A stretch of 64,000 bases of DNA from JACMQX01 sp044225675 (GCA_044225675.1 JBGAIH010000008.1:89316-153315); one strand, 5' to 3'. Shown: positions 24,878 through 34,762, numbered from the stretch's first letter. The notes: a model not told the origin generated them from the letters alone. Translations and numbers: made by a program.

Positions 24878-25512
24878 GCGCCGACCCGGAGGCGAAGGCA
24901 ACGCGGCATCCGCGCCGCAGCGCGCCAGGCCGCCGGGCAGTCGTCGAAGTCCTTTTCTGCCAGATGGCCGTCGCCGCCAGCCGACGGCGCATGAAAACGC
25001 GGCTCCTGCCAGCCGACCCAGATGTCTGCCCCGGCCCCGCCGGACGCGGGTGCCGCAATGAGGAGGTTGCCCTCGGGCAGTTCTGCACGGGCGCGATGGC
25101 GAAGCCGGTCGAGTTCCAGCGCAGCCAAGGCCTGGGCCGTGCAGGCCGGATACCGGCACGGGCGCTGCGCCGTGTCATCGTCCACCGCGCTGTCCACACC
25201 GTCGCGACCCCGGGCAGCCTCCAGCACGCCAGGTTGGCCGCGCAGAACCTCCGCTGCGTCGATGGCCAGCAGGCTGGCCTGCAAGCGGTATCCGCTGGTC
25301 TGGCTGCCGGCGATGGCGTAGCCCTGCAGGGCTCCCATCGCGAACAGCCCGAACGAGAGGATCAGGATCGAGACCAGCACCTCGATCAGGGAACTGCCGC
25401 GCCCGAGGCTGCGCCCCGTCCTGCATCGACCCGGAAAACCGAAGTCGCGCTGCGTGTCACGCGCGCGGTTCGCCCTCTGTCGCTTCGGTACTGCACAGAC
25501 TCCCCTGCCCAT
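24874..25512 (-). CDS. pilV: PilV-like minor pilin
   Basis: 212 residues from the ATG at 25512, which has GGGAGG 6 nt upstream. The prepilin site is GRG-SSLIEVLVSILILSFGLF, with Glu at mature position 5 and the SLIEVLVSILI wording typical of PilV. Cys pairs appear later (PCRYPACTAQ). The good ribosome binding site implies a leader of 39 residues rich in Arg (CAVPKRQRANRARDTQRD), much longer than in standard PilV. Start of a leftward run pilV-pilW-pilX joined by ATGA overlaps. Confidence 0.85.
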   Translation of the reverse strand: MGRGVCAVPKRQRANRARDTQRDFGFPGRCRTGRSLGRGSSLIEVLVSILILSFGLFAMGALQGYAIAGSQTSGYRLQASLLAIDAAEVLRGQPGVLEAARGRDGVDSAVDDDTAQRPCRYPACTAQALAALELDRLRHRARAELPEGNLLIAAPASGGAGADIWVGWQEPRFHAPSAGGDGHLAEKDFDDCPAAWRAAARMPRCLRLRVGA

Positions 25513-25567
25513 CCCAGCCCTCCCGATGTGGTTCGGACCGGAGTGTCGATGCCCGGGGCGGGCGACT

Positions 25568-26842
25568 TCAATCGTCCAAAAGACCGATGCGGGATGATGC
25601 ACCGGCGCCAAGGCCGAGGTGGCCCAACGCACCCTGCGCCGCCACGCGTCCGCTGGACAGGCACGCCGTCAGCAGGTAGCCGCCGGTCGGCGCCTCCCAG
25701 TCGAGCATCTCGCCCGCACAGAACACACCCGGCAGCGCCTTGAGCATGAGGTTGTCCGCGAGCGCATCGAAGGCAACGCCTCCGGCCGTGCTGATCGCTT
25801 CGTCAACGGGTCGTGCCGCCGTCAGCGTCACGGGCAGCGTCTTGATGGCAGCAGCCAGACGCTGCGAATCGGCCATCCCCTCCTTGCCCAGATGCTCGTA
25901 CAGCATCGCCAGCTTGATGCCGTCCAGCCCGAGGCGGCTCTTGAGGTGCGCCGGCAGCGAGCGCGAGCCGCGCGGATGCATCACCTGCGCGCTCACGTGC
26001 TCCGCGCTGCGATCCGGCAGCAGGTCGAGTTCGAAGACCGCACTGCCGTGCGCCTCGATGGCGTCACGCAGCCAGGCCGATGCCGCGTAGATGAGGCTGC
26101 CCTCCACGCCCGTGGCCGTGGCCACGAACTCTCCCTTGCGGCTGAGCCGCCCGCCCTGGCCGTCCGCCCAGCGGATCGCCACCGACTTGAAGGGCTGGCC
26201 GGCGAAACGCTCGCTGAAATGCGCGCTCCAGCCGCCTGCCACATCGAACCCGCAGTTGGCGGGCCGCAAGGCGTTCACCGTCACCCCCCGATCCCGCAGC
26301 CACGGCACCCAGGCGCCATCGGAGCCCAGGCGGGACCAGCTGGCCCCGCCGAGGGCCAGGACGGCTACGTCGGCGCGCAACGTCAGCGGGCCTTGAGGTG
26401 TGTCGAAGCTCAGGGCGCCGTCCGCGCTCCAGCCCGTCCAGCGGTGCCGCATGTGGAACACCACGCCGGCAGCACGCAGCCGGTGCAGCCAGGACCGCAG
26501 CAGGGGCGCTGCCTTCAGGTCCTGCGGGAACACCCGGCCCGACGTGCCGACAAAGCTCGCAATGCCCAGGTCCTGCGCCCAGTCGCGCAGCGCCTGCGGC
26601 CCCCACATGTGCAGCCAGCGGCCCACCTGCTCGGCGCGTTCGCCATAGCGAGCCGTGAAGGGCGCGATCGGCTCGGAATGCGTGAGGTTGAGGCCGCCCT
26701 TGCCCGCGAGCAGGAACTTGCGCCCGACCGAGGGCATGGCGTCAAACACCTGCACCGCCACGCCGCCCTCGGCCAGCACCTGCGCTGCCATGAGGCCTGC
26801 GGGGCCTGCACCGATCACCACGGCGGTTCTTGCTGTCGTCAT
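25568..26842 (-). CDS. HI0933/YhiN-type FAD flavoprotein
   Basis: 424 residues from the ATG at 26842, which overlaps the helicase gene stop by 4 nt. The FAD motif VIGAGPAGLMAAQVLAEGG is at residues 8-27, followed by GRKFLLAGKGGLNLTHSE, the glycine-rich signature of the HI0933/PP_4765 flavoprotein family, and a C-terminal ALPGVFCAGEMLDWEAPTGG. The biochemical role of these oxidoreductases is unknown. Its coupling to DNA-repair genes is unusual and not explained by the family. Confidence 0.9.
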   Translation of the reverse strand: MTTARTAVVIGAGPAGLMAAQVLAEGGVAVQVFDAMPSVGRKFLLAGKGGLNLTHSEPIAPFTARYGERAEQVGRWLHMWGPQALRDWAQDLGIASFVGTSGRVFPQDLKAAPLLRSWLHRLRAAGVVFHMRHRWTGWSADGALSFDTPQGPLTLRADVAVLALGGASWSRLGSDGAWVPWLRDRGVTVNALRPANCGFDVAGGWSAHFSERFAGQPFKSVAIRWADGQGGRLSRKGEFVATATGVEGSLIYAASAWLRDAIEAHGSAVFELDLLPDRSAEHVSAQVMHPRGSRSLPAHLKSRLGLDGIKLAMLYEHLGKEGMADSQRLAAAIKTLPVTLTAARPVDEAISTAGGVAFDALADNLMLKALPGVFCAGEMLDWEAPTGGYLLTACLSSGRVAAQGALGHLGLGAGASSRIGLLDD

Positions 26843-29800
26843 CCGATCGTCACCATATCTCCCTGGCCCGTCAGGAACGCCGCCCGGACCTGTGCGTCCG
26901 GGTGGATCGCCTGCACCGCGTCGCGGTAGGCCGTCAGTTGCATCACCAGCTCCGACTGCGCCAGCGGCCGCGCCGCAGACTTGTAGTCGAGCACCCACCA
27001 TTCGCCGGTATCGCGCCGGCGCACCAGCCGGTCCAGCCGCAGGGCCGATCCCTGATGGCTCACCGGCACTTCGTTGGACTCCCAGTTCACCACGCTGGCA
27101 TCCCAGGCCCAGGCGCCCTGCCCGCGCAGGATGCGCCGTGCCATGTCGGCCGCCGCCTGCGCCTGGGCGCGATCAAGGCTGAACGCGCGGGCCACGGCGT
27201 CGACCTGCAAGCGCGCAAAGTCGGACGGGCCGGCCGCGCCCCATTGCAACAGGCGGTGCAAGGCCTGGCCGACGCGCGATTCGGGCGTATCGTCGCCTGG
27301 CGGGCCGGCGTCACGCGGCGGCGCCTCGGCTGGCCGTCGCAACGAGGCATGCAGCGGCGGCAGCACGGGCAGCGCGATCAGGCCGTTCTGCTCGGCGGCT
27401 GGCGACGCGGGCATGCGGCCCCCTCCGACGTGCGGACCGGTCAGGGCCACGCGCGCAAGCCCTGCCGCCGCGCTGCCCGGCGCAGGGTGCCCGGCCGCCA
27501 GCCCTTCGGGCGCGGAAACCTCGTTGCACAGAGGCTCCAGCCGGCTCCACCAGCTGCCGGGGGCGGGCCGCCAGGGCTCGATCGCGGACACCACGAGTTC
27601 GCGGCGGGCACGCGTCATCGCCACGTACAAGCCATTGAGCTCCTCACGGCGGCGCGCGGCCAGCTCGTCCTGCAGCAGATCGTTGCAGCATGCCGGGGGC
27701 CGGCTCTCGCTTGCGAGGAACACGAAGCGGCGCGGCGCGCCGGCTTCGGCCGGCCAGTCGACCAGCACCCCCATCGAGTCGGCATTGCGCTCCTGCGCGT
27801 CGGTGTCCAGCAGCACGACGATGTCGGCCTCCAGCCCCTTGGCGCCATGCACCGTGAGAAGCTGGACGGCATCGCGCCGGGCATTGGCTGGCGCCTGAAC
27901 CGTGCCGGCCTTGAGTGCGCGCACGAAGGCATAGGGCGTGGCAAAGCGCGCACCGTCGATCTGCAGCGACACGGCCAGCAGCGCTTGAAGATTGGCCAGC
28001 ACCGTCTCGCGCTGTTCCGCCGGCGCTGCGGCGGCGAAACGCGCGAGCAGGTCGGCGTCATGAAAGATCGCGTCCAGCGCATCGTGCGGCGGCAGCGCAT
28101 CGAGCCAGGCGCGGTAGCGCTGCAGCGCCCGGGCCGCCTGCTGCAGCGGCTGCGGCAGTTCGCCACCGGCCTGCAGCACGGTCCACCACGGGATGCGCGA
28201 GCCGCCGCCCGATGGCAGTTCCTCCTGCATCTGGCGCTGCCGCAAGGCCAGCGCCACCAGCGCATCGTCGCCCAGCCCGAACACCGGCGAGCGCAGCGCG
28301 CGGGCAAGCGACAGATCGTGACGCGGCGACACCAGGACGTCCAGCAGTGCCACCACGTCCTGCACCTCGGCAGCCTCGATCAGGGCGGTCTTCTCGCCCA
28401 GACGGGCCGGAAGATGCAGCGCCCGCAGCGCGTCGAGCATGGGCGCGAGCGACGACCGCTTGCGCGCGAGCACCATGACGTCCTCGGGCCGGACGCCGGC
28501 CGCGACCCGCCCGGCGATCCAGCGCGCAGCCTGGCGCGCCTCCAATGTGCGCAGCGTCTCCTCGGGCAGCTCACGCGGCGTGGTGAGCGAGTCGCGCCAC
28601 GGCAGGTCGGCGGCAGGCGCCCCACCCTTGTCGGGATCGTCCGCCTGCCCGGCTGCCGGGCGCGGCACCTTGGGCAGGCGCAGGCAGGCGCCGGTGTCGC
28701 CGGAACTGCTGGTGTGCGCCCGGAAGCCCGCGTAGCCGTCGTCGCGCACCGCCTGCGCCATGGCCGCGTTGACGGATTCGATCACGCGCTGGGCATTGCG
28801 CCGGGTGTGGTCACAGCCGAGCGCCTCGCCCTGAAGACCCTCGACGACGAACTGCTGCGCATCGGCGAAGACCTTCGGCTCGGCACGACGGAACCGGTAG
28901 ATGCTCTGCTTGGGGTCGCCCACGATGAACACGCCCGGCGCGCGGCCGGCACCGCCATAGCTGGTCAGCCATTTGAGAAGGGCCTGCCACTGCAGCGGGT
29001 TGGTGTCCTGGAATTCGTCGATCAGCAGGTGCGACACCTGCGCGTCCAGCCGCTCCTGCAGCCAGCCGCTCAGCAGCTCGTCGCCCAGCAGCGTCACGGC
29101 CGCGCTCTCCACGTCCTGCATGTCGACCCAGCCGCGCTCGCCCTTGAGGGCGGCAAAGTCGGCCAGCAGCGCACGGGTCAGGCGCGTCATGCGCTCCTGG
29201 TGGGCCCGCGCCGCCTGCTGGCGCTCGGCCAGGAGGATCTGCAGGAGCCGGTCCTGCGCCTGCGCCACGCGCTCGGCACCGTCGATCCGGTCGCTGAACT
29301 TGCGCGGCTCGCCCTTGCCCGTCAGCAGTGCGTCGAACACGCCCTGCACGTCGCCCGCCGTCAGCGCCTGCTCGAGCGCCGCGCCCTGGCGCGACGCCAC
29401 CTTGAGCGTCGATCGTCCCAGCGCGAGCGCCGCGTCGGCAAGCAGCTCGCGGCAGGACGGGCTGGCGAGCACGAGTCCGAGCGCCGAAGCCTGTGAATCC
29501 GGCGCATCCGCGAACAGCGCGGGGAAGATGTCGCCGGCCCCTCGGACCGCACCTTCGACGACGCCGGCCGCATCGGCCAGCACAAACTCCACCCGCTTGT
29601 CGAGCGCGGCCTCCAGCGCCTTGCGCGTCTGCGAGCGGCCGTACGCCGCCACAGACGCTTCGTAGTCGGCCCGCAGCTGCGGCGCGCCGGCCAGCGTGAC
29701 GTAGAAGCGCCGCCAGACCTGGGCACGGGCCTGCGTATTGTCCTCCAGCAGCTCGTAGTTCAGCGGCAGTTCCAGTTGCTGCAGCACGGCCAGCGGCGCA

Positions 29801-30240
29801 CTGCGCAGCAGTGCCGCGAACCAGCTGTGAAAGGTGCGTATCTCGACGGGGCGACCGGTGGCGAGCAGCCGCGCGTACAGGCCTGAGAGGAGCGCGACCT
29901 GCTCGTCGGTCGGCTCCGGCAAGCCGCGCAGGGCGAGCTGCGCGCGCAGTCCGCTCGCGTCCAGCAGCGAGAACTCGCGCAGCCACTCGTGCAGCCGCTG
30001 ACGCATCTCGCCGGCAGCCTTGCGGGTGAAGGTGATGGCCAGGATGTCCTGCGGCCGCGCGCCGTCGAGCAGGGCCCGCAGGATGCGTGACACCAGCACC
30101 CAGGTCTTGCCGGCCCCGGCACAGGCCTCGACCGCGACGCTGCGGCGGGGATCGCAGGCCACGGCATAGAACGCATCGGCCGGCACCTGCCGGCCCTGGT
30201 GCCAGTAGGCGGCCTGTTGCATGAGGGTCCCGGCCGTCAT
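26839..30240 (-). CDS. AddA-like UvrD/Rep helicase-nuclease
   Basis: 1133 residues from the ATG at 30240 (overlap ATGA with the nuclease gene); the open frame further right is a shadow. Walker A ACAGAGKTWVL near residue 40, TFTRKAAGEMRQRLHEW near 70, LLIDEFQDTNPLQWQALL near 400 (Walker B), VGDPKQSIYRFRRAE, LTVHGAKGLEADIVVLLDTD near 800, and GLYVAMTRARRELVVSA give the SF1A helicase motifs. The C-terminal VRRRDTGEWWVLDYKSAARP carries the D-x-K of a PD-(D/E)xK nuclease domain. Together with the upstream AddB-like protein it should process double-strand DNA ends for RecA. I do not use the symbol addA, because the pair belongs to a divergent group of uncertain orthology. Confidence 0.88.
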   Translation of the reverse strand: MTAGTLMQQAAYWHQGRQVPADAFYAVACDPRRSVAVEACAGAGKTWVLVSRILRALLDGARPQDILAITFTRKAAGEMRQRLHEWLREFSLLDASGLRAQLALRGLPEPTDEQVALLSGLYARLLATGRPVEIRTFHSWFAALLRSAPLAVLQQLELPLNYELLEDNTQARAQVWRRFYVTLAGAPQLRADYEASVAAYGRSQTRKALEAALDKRVEFVLADAAGVVEGAVRGAGDIFPALFADAPDSQASALGLVLASPSCRELLADAALALGRSTLKVASRQGAALEQALTAGDVQGVFDALLTGKGEPRKFSDRIDGAERVAQAQDRLLQILLAERQQAARAHQERMTRLTRALLADFAALKGERGWVDMQDVESAAVTLLGDELLSGWLQERLDAQVSHLLIDEFQDTNPLQWQALLKWLTSYGGAGRAPGVFIVGDPKQSIYRFRRAEPKVFADAQQFVVEGLQGEALGCDHTRRNAQRVIESVNAAMAQAVRDDGYAGFRAHTSSSGDTGACLRLPKVPRPAAGQADDPDKGGAPAADLPWRDSLTTPRELPEETLRTLEARQAARWIAGRVAAGVRPEDVMVLARKRSSLAPMLDALRALHLPARLGEKTALIEAAEVQDVVALLDVLVSPRHDLSLARALRSPVFGLGDDALVALALRQRQMQEELPSGGGSRIPWWTVLQAGGELPQPLQQAARALQRYRAWLDALPPHDALDAIFHDADLLARFAAAAPAEQRETVLANLQALLAVSLQIDGARFATPYAFVRALKAGTVQAPANARRDAVQLLTVHGAKGLEADIVVLLDTDAQERNADSMGVLVDWPAEAGAPRRFVFLASESRPPACCNDLLQDELAARRREELNGLYVAMTRARRELVVSAIEPWRPAPGSWWSRLEPLCNEVSAPEGLAAGHPAPGSAAAGLARVALTGPHVGGGRMPASPAAEQNGLIALPVLPPLHASLRRPAEAPPRDAGPPGDDTPESRVGQALHRLLQWGAAGPSDFARLQVDAVARAFSLDRAQAQAAADMARRILRGQGAWAWDASVVNWESNEVPVSHQGSALRLDRLVRRRDTGEWWVLDYKSAARPLAQSELVMQLTAYRDAVQAIHPDAQVRAAFLTGQGDMVTIG

Positions 30241-32891
30241 GGCAGCACCTCGCGGAAGTCCTTGCGGCACATGCCGCGCGCGGCGCAGTAGTCGCAGGCC
30301 GAGCCCTCGCCGAGCGCAGGCAATGCGGCGCCGTCGCCGATGCGAAGCATGTCGTGCAGAATGCCTTCGACCAGCGCGTCGCGCGCCTCCCGCACCCCCT
30401 CCTGCGGATACAGGCGGGTACCCTCCCGCTCGCCCAGGTTGAGGTAGGCCGCTTCCAGCCGGGCCTCGCCGGTCGCATCCACGAGGGCCGCATAAAAGGC
30501 CAGCTGAGTGTCCTCCAGCGGATCCTTCACGCGCGCGGCCGTCGTCGCACGGGCTTCGGTCTTGTAGTCGATCACCAGTGGCCGGCCGTCCGCCAGATGG
30601 TCGATGCGGTCGACCCGCCCCTCCAGCACCACCGGCCCGAGCGGCAGGCTCCTGGGCGACTCGCCCTCGACGAACCGCCCCCCGGCGGCCTCGTGTTCGG
30701 CGAGCCATGGCAGGTAGCCGTCGCGCACCTGCGGCCAGGCCGCGGCAAAAGGCAGGAAATCGCTCTCGGGCAAGGCCAGCTCGCGTGTGGCCACCTCGGC
30801 GGCCGCATCGATCAGCGCCCGGCGCTGCGGTCCGTCGGGAACCGGATGCTCGGCCAGCATCTGGTGGAACTGGCGCAGCACCGCATGCAGCCAGTTGCCG
30901 AAGTCCCGCTTGTCGACGTCGCTTTCGAGCTCGTCGGCCTCCTGCAGCCGTAGCAGGCGCATCGCGAAATACCGGTAGGGGCAGGCGCGCAGGTCGGCAT
31001 AGGCGCTGGCCGACAGCCTGCCGCCCGCCAGAGCCGGTGCCACCGGCATGGGTTGCGGCGTCGGCGCAGGCGGAACCAGACGCACCGGACGCGGATCGGC
31101 CGCGCGGTGCAACTCGCCGGCACCTTCCAGGGCCGGGGCCTCGGCCTTCTCGCGCTTCGCTTGCGCCAGATCGAGCTCCTGAATGAAGCCGCTGGGCAGC
31201 AGATGCTCGCCGCCTTCGCTTTCGCGCCAGAGCAGGTCGATCTGGGGCGCCTGCAGCGCACACTCCCAGGCGGCGCGATGCGCGGCCGCCAGTTCCTCGC
31301 GAGACGGCATGCCCAGCGCCAGCCGCTGGGCCGGAGTCCAGGGGCCGGCCGGCTCGGGCGATACCGGCAGGCGCACCTCGTCGCAGCCCGGCAGCACCAC
31401 CGACATGAAAGGCCGGCCGAGCAACTGGCTCAGCGGCAGGATCACCACCTGCGGCTCACGCGGATGCGCCGGCTTGAAGCTGGCACCCTCGAGCGCAGCC
31501 TGGACCCAGGCCGTGAAACCGCGCAGATCCATGCGGCGCGTGACGTCGGCAAACTCGGCCTCGGCATCGTCGTGCAGCCGCAGCGCCGCCAGCAGCGCAT
31601 CGCCCGCCGCATCGGCCAGCAGGCCGTCCCACTGTCCGCTCTGACGCAGGGCCCCGCGCAAGTCGCGCAGCCAGTGGGTCAGCGGGCGGGCCGCGCGCAA
31701 CCCGGCGCGCAGTGCGTCCGCCGGTGCGAGCAGCGGCTCATCGGCGGGAAGATTGCGCCAGTCGCGCACGCCCAGCCGGCGCAGCCGTGCCTCCAGCGCC
31801 GACACGGCGGCCGGCTCGAACGCCGGCGCGTTCTTGAGCCAGTCAAGGACCTGGTCCGACGAGGCGTCGTGCCGGGCCGCGCGCAGCAGCGCCATGAGCT
31901 GCGCCGCCGCGCGGGTGGTCGAGAGCTTCCAGCCCGTTTCGTCGCGGATGGCCACGCCCTGCGCCGCCAGCATGGCCCGCACGCGCCGTGTCAGAGCCCG
32001 GTCCTGGGCGACCAGGGCGACCGGCCCCGCAGCCTCGGCGATGGACGATGAATCAGCGCGAGCCGGGTCGACCTCCGCCGCGCCCCGCTGCGCCATCGCA
32101 TTGAGGCGGTTGATGACACAGGCCGCCGCGCGCCGGGCCTCGTCCTCGGCCTGCGGCGCCGCATGCAGCGCCCGCTCGCCGGCAGGCGCGCCGAGATGCC
32201 GCGTCGGAAAATCCAGCGACCCGGCCCTGGCGCCGAAGTGGCTCACGAGCGCACGGCCGACGGCGTCGGGCTGGAAGCCTTCCACCAGGATCAGCGCCTC
32301 CACGTCGCGCGCGACGCGCGGCTCGAACAGCACATCGCCCGGGTAAGCTGAATGCGCCGCCCAGGCCAGCGCCACCTGCGCGACGACGGCTTCGATCCGG
32401 AACGCCTCCGCATCGGCCATGCCACCCGGCAGGGCCAGAAGTCTCTCGCGCAGCGCGGCGCCCCAGTCGGCGCGGCGCGACGGCGGCACGGCGGAGGCGA
32501 GCACGGCCAGATCGTGCGCCGCCTCGACCACGCGCGGCGCGAGCAGTTCGGCCAGTGCCCGCAACCGGCCGCCGCTTTCTTCCACGATGGCGGCGGCCGA
32601 CAGCATGTCGCGCGCCACGTCAAAGCTCACGTCGCGTCCCTGCGCCACGAAGCCGCCGACCCCGGCCGCCCAGTTCATCGTGGTCTCGAACCGGGGCGTG
32701 AAGCCGCTGCCGGCGGCTTCCTCGGCCCAGGCCTGCCCGGCCAGCGGCATCATCTGGGCAAAGGGCAACAGCACCACGGTGCGCGCGGGATGGGCGCCGC
32801 GCCGGGCCAGATCGCTGCGGATCTGACGCATGAGCAGGGCCCAGCCCTGGCGGGCACCATGGCTTTTCGCTATCTCATCCATAGCAGGCAT
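30237..32891 (-). CDS. AddB-like PD-(D/E)xK nuclease with Fe-S cysteines
   Basis: 884 residues; a second in-frame ATG at 32882 is nearly equivalent. The last third carries the nuclease: LRACPYRYFAMRLL (first cysteine, near 637), GRVDRIDHLADGRPLVIDYK (catalytic Asp and Lys, near 765) and CDYCAARGMC (three cysteines, near 866). One Cys upstream and three clustered at the C-terminus is the arrangement that holds a 4Fe-4S cluster in AddB-type nucleases. The N-terminal 550 residues are helicase-like without a good Walker A. It resembles the family annotated as a probable DNA repair protein that accompanies AddA-like helicases in betaproteobacteria. First gene of a three-gene operon. Confidence 0.82.
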   Translation of the reverse strand: MPAMDEIAKSHGARQGWALLMRQIRSDLARRGAHPARTVVLLPFAQMMPLAGQAWAEEAAGSGFTPRFETTMNWAAGVGGFVAQGRDVSFDVARDMLSAAAIVEESGGRLRALAELLAPRVVEAAHDLAVLASAVPPSRRADWGAALRERLLALPGGMADAEAFRIEAVVAQVALAWAAHSAYPGDVLFEPRVARDVEALILVEGFQPDAVGRALVSHFGARAGSLDFPTRHLGAPAGERALHAAPQAEDEARRAAACVINRLNAMAQRGAAEVDPARADSSSIAEAAGPVALVAQDRALTRRVRAMLAAQGVAIRDETGWKLSTTRAAAQLMALLRAARHDASSDQVLDWLKNAPAFEPAAVSALEARLRRLGVRDWRNLPADEPLLAPADALRAGLRAARPLTHWLRDLRGALRQSGQWDGLLADAAGDALLAALRLHDDAEAEFADVTRRMDLRGFTAWVQAALEGASFKPAHPREPQVVILPLSQLLGRPFMSVVLPGCDEVRLPVSPEPAGPWTPAQRLALGMPSREELAAAHRAAWECALQAPQIDLLWRESEGGEHLLPSGFIQELDLAQAKREKAEAPALEGAGELHRAADPRPVRLVPPAPTPQPMPVAPALAGGRLSASAYADLRACPYRYFAMRLLRLQEADELESDVDKRDFGNWLHAVLRQFHQMLAEHPVPDGPQRRALIDAAAEVATRELALPESDFLPFAAAWPQVRDGYLPWLAEHEAAGGRFVEGESPRSLPLGPVVLEGRVDRIDHLADGRPLVIDYKTEARATTAARVKDPLEDTQLAFYAALVDATGEARLEAAYLNLGEREGTRLYPQEGVREARDALVEGILHDMLRIGDGAALPALGEGSACDYCAARGMCRKDFREVLP

Positions 32892-32968
32892 GCGGCCGAC
32901 GCTGGCACTTGGTTTCTGTCACAATTTCCTCACTGTACCTGTACCGTCACTCCGAACAAGGAAGTCCC

Positions 32969-33301
32969 ATGGCAAGCGAACTCATCAAACACATCTCCGA
33001 CGCGTCGTTCGAGTCCGACGTGCTGCAGGCCGACAAGCCGGTGCTGGTCGACTACTGGGCCGAATGGTGCGGCCCCTGCAAGATGATCGCGCCGATCCTC
33101 GACGAGGTCTCCACCGCCTACGAAGGCAAGCTGCAGATCGCCAAGATGAACGTGGACGAGAACCGCGACATCCCGGCCAAGTTCGGCATCCGCGGCATTC
33201 CGACGCTGATGCTGTTCAAGGGCGGCCAGCTCGCGGCCACCAAGGTCGGCGCCATGAGCAAGGCCCAGCTGACCGCATTCATCGACCAGCAACTGGCCTG
33301 A
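32969..33301 (+). CDS. trxA: Thioredoxin TrxA
   Basis: 110 residues from the ATG at 32969 (AAGGAAG just upstream). WAEWCGPCKMIAPIL contains the redox-active WCGPC at residues 33-37; Asp28 corresponds to the buried Asp of Escherichia coli thioredoxin, and GIRGIPTLMLF supplies the cis-Pro. The length is standard. General cytoplasmic disulfide reductase, partner of thioredoxin reductase. Followed by its own terminator and then rho, an arrangement common in proteobacteria. Confidence 0.98.
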   Translation: MASELIKHISDASFESDVLQADKPVLVDYWAEWCGPCKMIAPILDEVSTAYEGKLQIAKMNVDENRDIPAKFGIRGIPTLMLFKGGQLAATKVGAMSKAQLTAFIDQQLA

Positions 33302-33312
33302 TCGCATCCCCC

Positions 33313-33351
33313 GGCGGCCGCGCGCGCAGCGTTTCGGCCGCCGCTGTTTTT
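33313..33351 (+). terminator. Rho-independent terminator after trxA
   Basis: Perfect 8-bp arms GGCGGCCG (33313-33320) and CGGCCGCC (33335-33342), then GCTG and a run of five T ending at 33351. Confidence 0.85.
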
Positions 33352-33499
33352 CCTGTCATAATCCGCACAGTTCTCCGGACACCCATCCCAAGGTTCGCCG
33401 GATCGAGTTCCCGGTATGCAGGGCGCCTCTAGCCCCGCATCTCAACCTCCCCCGTATCTCCACCGGACTCCGCAAGGGGTCATTGACGCAGGTTCAGTC

Positions 33500-34762
33500 A
33501 TGCACTTAAACGAACTCAAGGCACTGCACGTGTCTGAAGTCCTGAAGCAAGCCGAAGAGCTCGAGATCGAAAACACAGGGCGGATGCGCAAGCAGGAGTT
33601 GATGTTTGCGATCATCAAGAAGCGCGCCCGTGCAGGCGAGCAGGTGTTCGCCGATGGTGTGCTCGAAATCCTGCCCGACGGCTTCGGCTTCCTGCGCAGC
33701 CCCGACACCAGCTACACCGCCAGCACCGACGACATCTACATCTCGCCGAGCCAGGTGCGCCGCTTCAACCTGCACACCGGCGACATGATCGAAGGTGAGG
33801 TCCGCACCCCCAAGGACGGCGAACGCTACTTTGCACTCACCAAGCTCGACAAGGTCAACGACGGCCCGCCGGAGCAGAACAAGCACAAGGTGATGTTCGA
33901 GAACCTCACGCCCCTGTTCCCCAAGGAGCAGATGCGCCTGGAGCGCGACATCAAGGGCGAGGAGAACATCACCGGACGGATCATCGACATCATCGCGCCG
34001 ATCGGCAAGGGCCAGCGCGCGCTGCTGGTGGCGCCGCCCAAGAGCGGCAAGACGGTCATGATGCAGCACATCGCCCACGCGATCGCGGCCAACTATCCCG
34101 AAAGCCACATGATGGTGCTGCTGGTGGACGAGCGGCCCGAGGAAGTGACCGAAATGCAGCGCTCGGTCAAGGCCGAGGTGATCGCCTCCACCTTCGACGA
34201 ACCGGCCGCCCGCCACGTCCACGTGGCCGAGATGGTCATCGAGCGCGCCAAGCGCCTGGTCGAACTCAAGAAGGACGTGGTGATCCTGCTGGACTCCATC
34301 ACCCGTCTCGCCCGCGCCTACAACAACGTCGTGCCCTCGTCGGGCAAGGTGCTCACCGGCGGCGTGGACGCCAATGCGCTGCAGCGCCCCAAGCGCTTCC
34401 TGGGCGCCGCCCGCAACGTCGAGGAAGGCGGCTCGCTGACCATCATCGCCACCGCGCTGATCGACACCGGCAGCCGCATGGACGAAGTGATCTTCGAAGA
34501 GTTCAAGGGCACCGGCAACTCCGAAATCCATCTGGACCGCCGGCTGTACGAAAAGCGCGTGTTCCCCTCGATCCAGCTGAACCGCAGCGGCACCCGCCGC
34601 GAGGAACTGCTGCTGGCGCCCGAGGTGCTGCAGAAGACCCGCATCCTGCGCCAGTTCATGTACAACATGGACGAGATCGAGGCCATGGAAATGGTCCTCA
34701 AGTCCATGAAGGCCACCAAGAGCAACGTCGAGTTCTTCGACATGATGCGCCGCGGCGGCTGA
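33500..34762 (+). CDS. rho: Transcription termination factor Rho
   Basis: 420 residues from MHLNELKALHVSEVLKQAEE, the normal Rho opening and length. RNA-binding domain: DGFGFLRSPDTSYTASTDDI and YISPSQVRRFNLHTGDMI. The P-loop is APPKSGKTVMM near residue 178. VLLVDERPEEVTEMQRSV, LARAYNNVVPSSGKVLTGGV (Q and R loops) and ELLLAPEVLQKTRILRQFMY complete it. A hexameric RNA helicase that ends transcription. The 198-bp region in front holds the trxA terminator and a likely -10 (CATAAT near 33357). No promoter was confirmed. Confidence 0.98.
   Translation: MHLNELKALHVSEVLKQAEELEIENTGRMRKQELMFAIIKKRARAGEQVFADGVLEILPDGFGFLRSPDTSYTASTDDIYISPSQVRRFNLHTGDMIEGEVRTPKDGERYFALTKLDKVNDGPPEQNKHKVMFENLTPLFPKEQMRLERDIKGEENITGRIIDIIAPIGKGQRALLVAPPKSGKTVMMQHIAHAIAANYPESHMMVLLVDERPEEVTEMQRSVKAEVIASTFDEPAARHVHVAEMVIERAKRLVELKKDVVILLDSITRLARAYNNVVPSSGKVLTGGVDANALQRPKRFLGAARNVEEGGSLTIIATALIDTGSRMDEVIFEEFKGTGNSEIHLDRRLYEKRVFPSIQLNRSGTRREELLLAPEVLQKTRILRQFMYNMDEIEAMEMVLKSMKATKSNVEFFDMMRRGG

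Noticed and set aside
26839..31263. AddA-like frame extended to 1474 residues
   Set aside because: Overlaps the nuclease gene heavily and adds low-complexity sequence; the ATG at 30240 precedes the Walker A by a normal distance.
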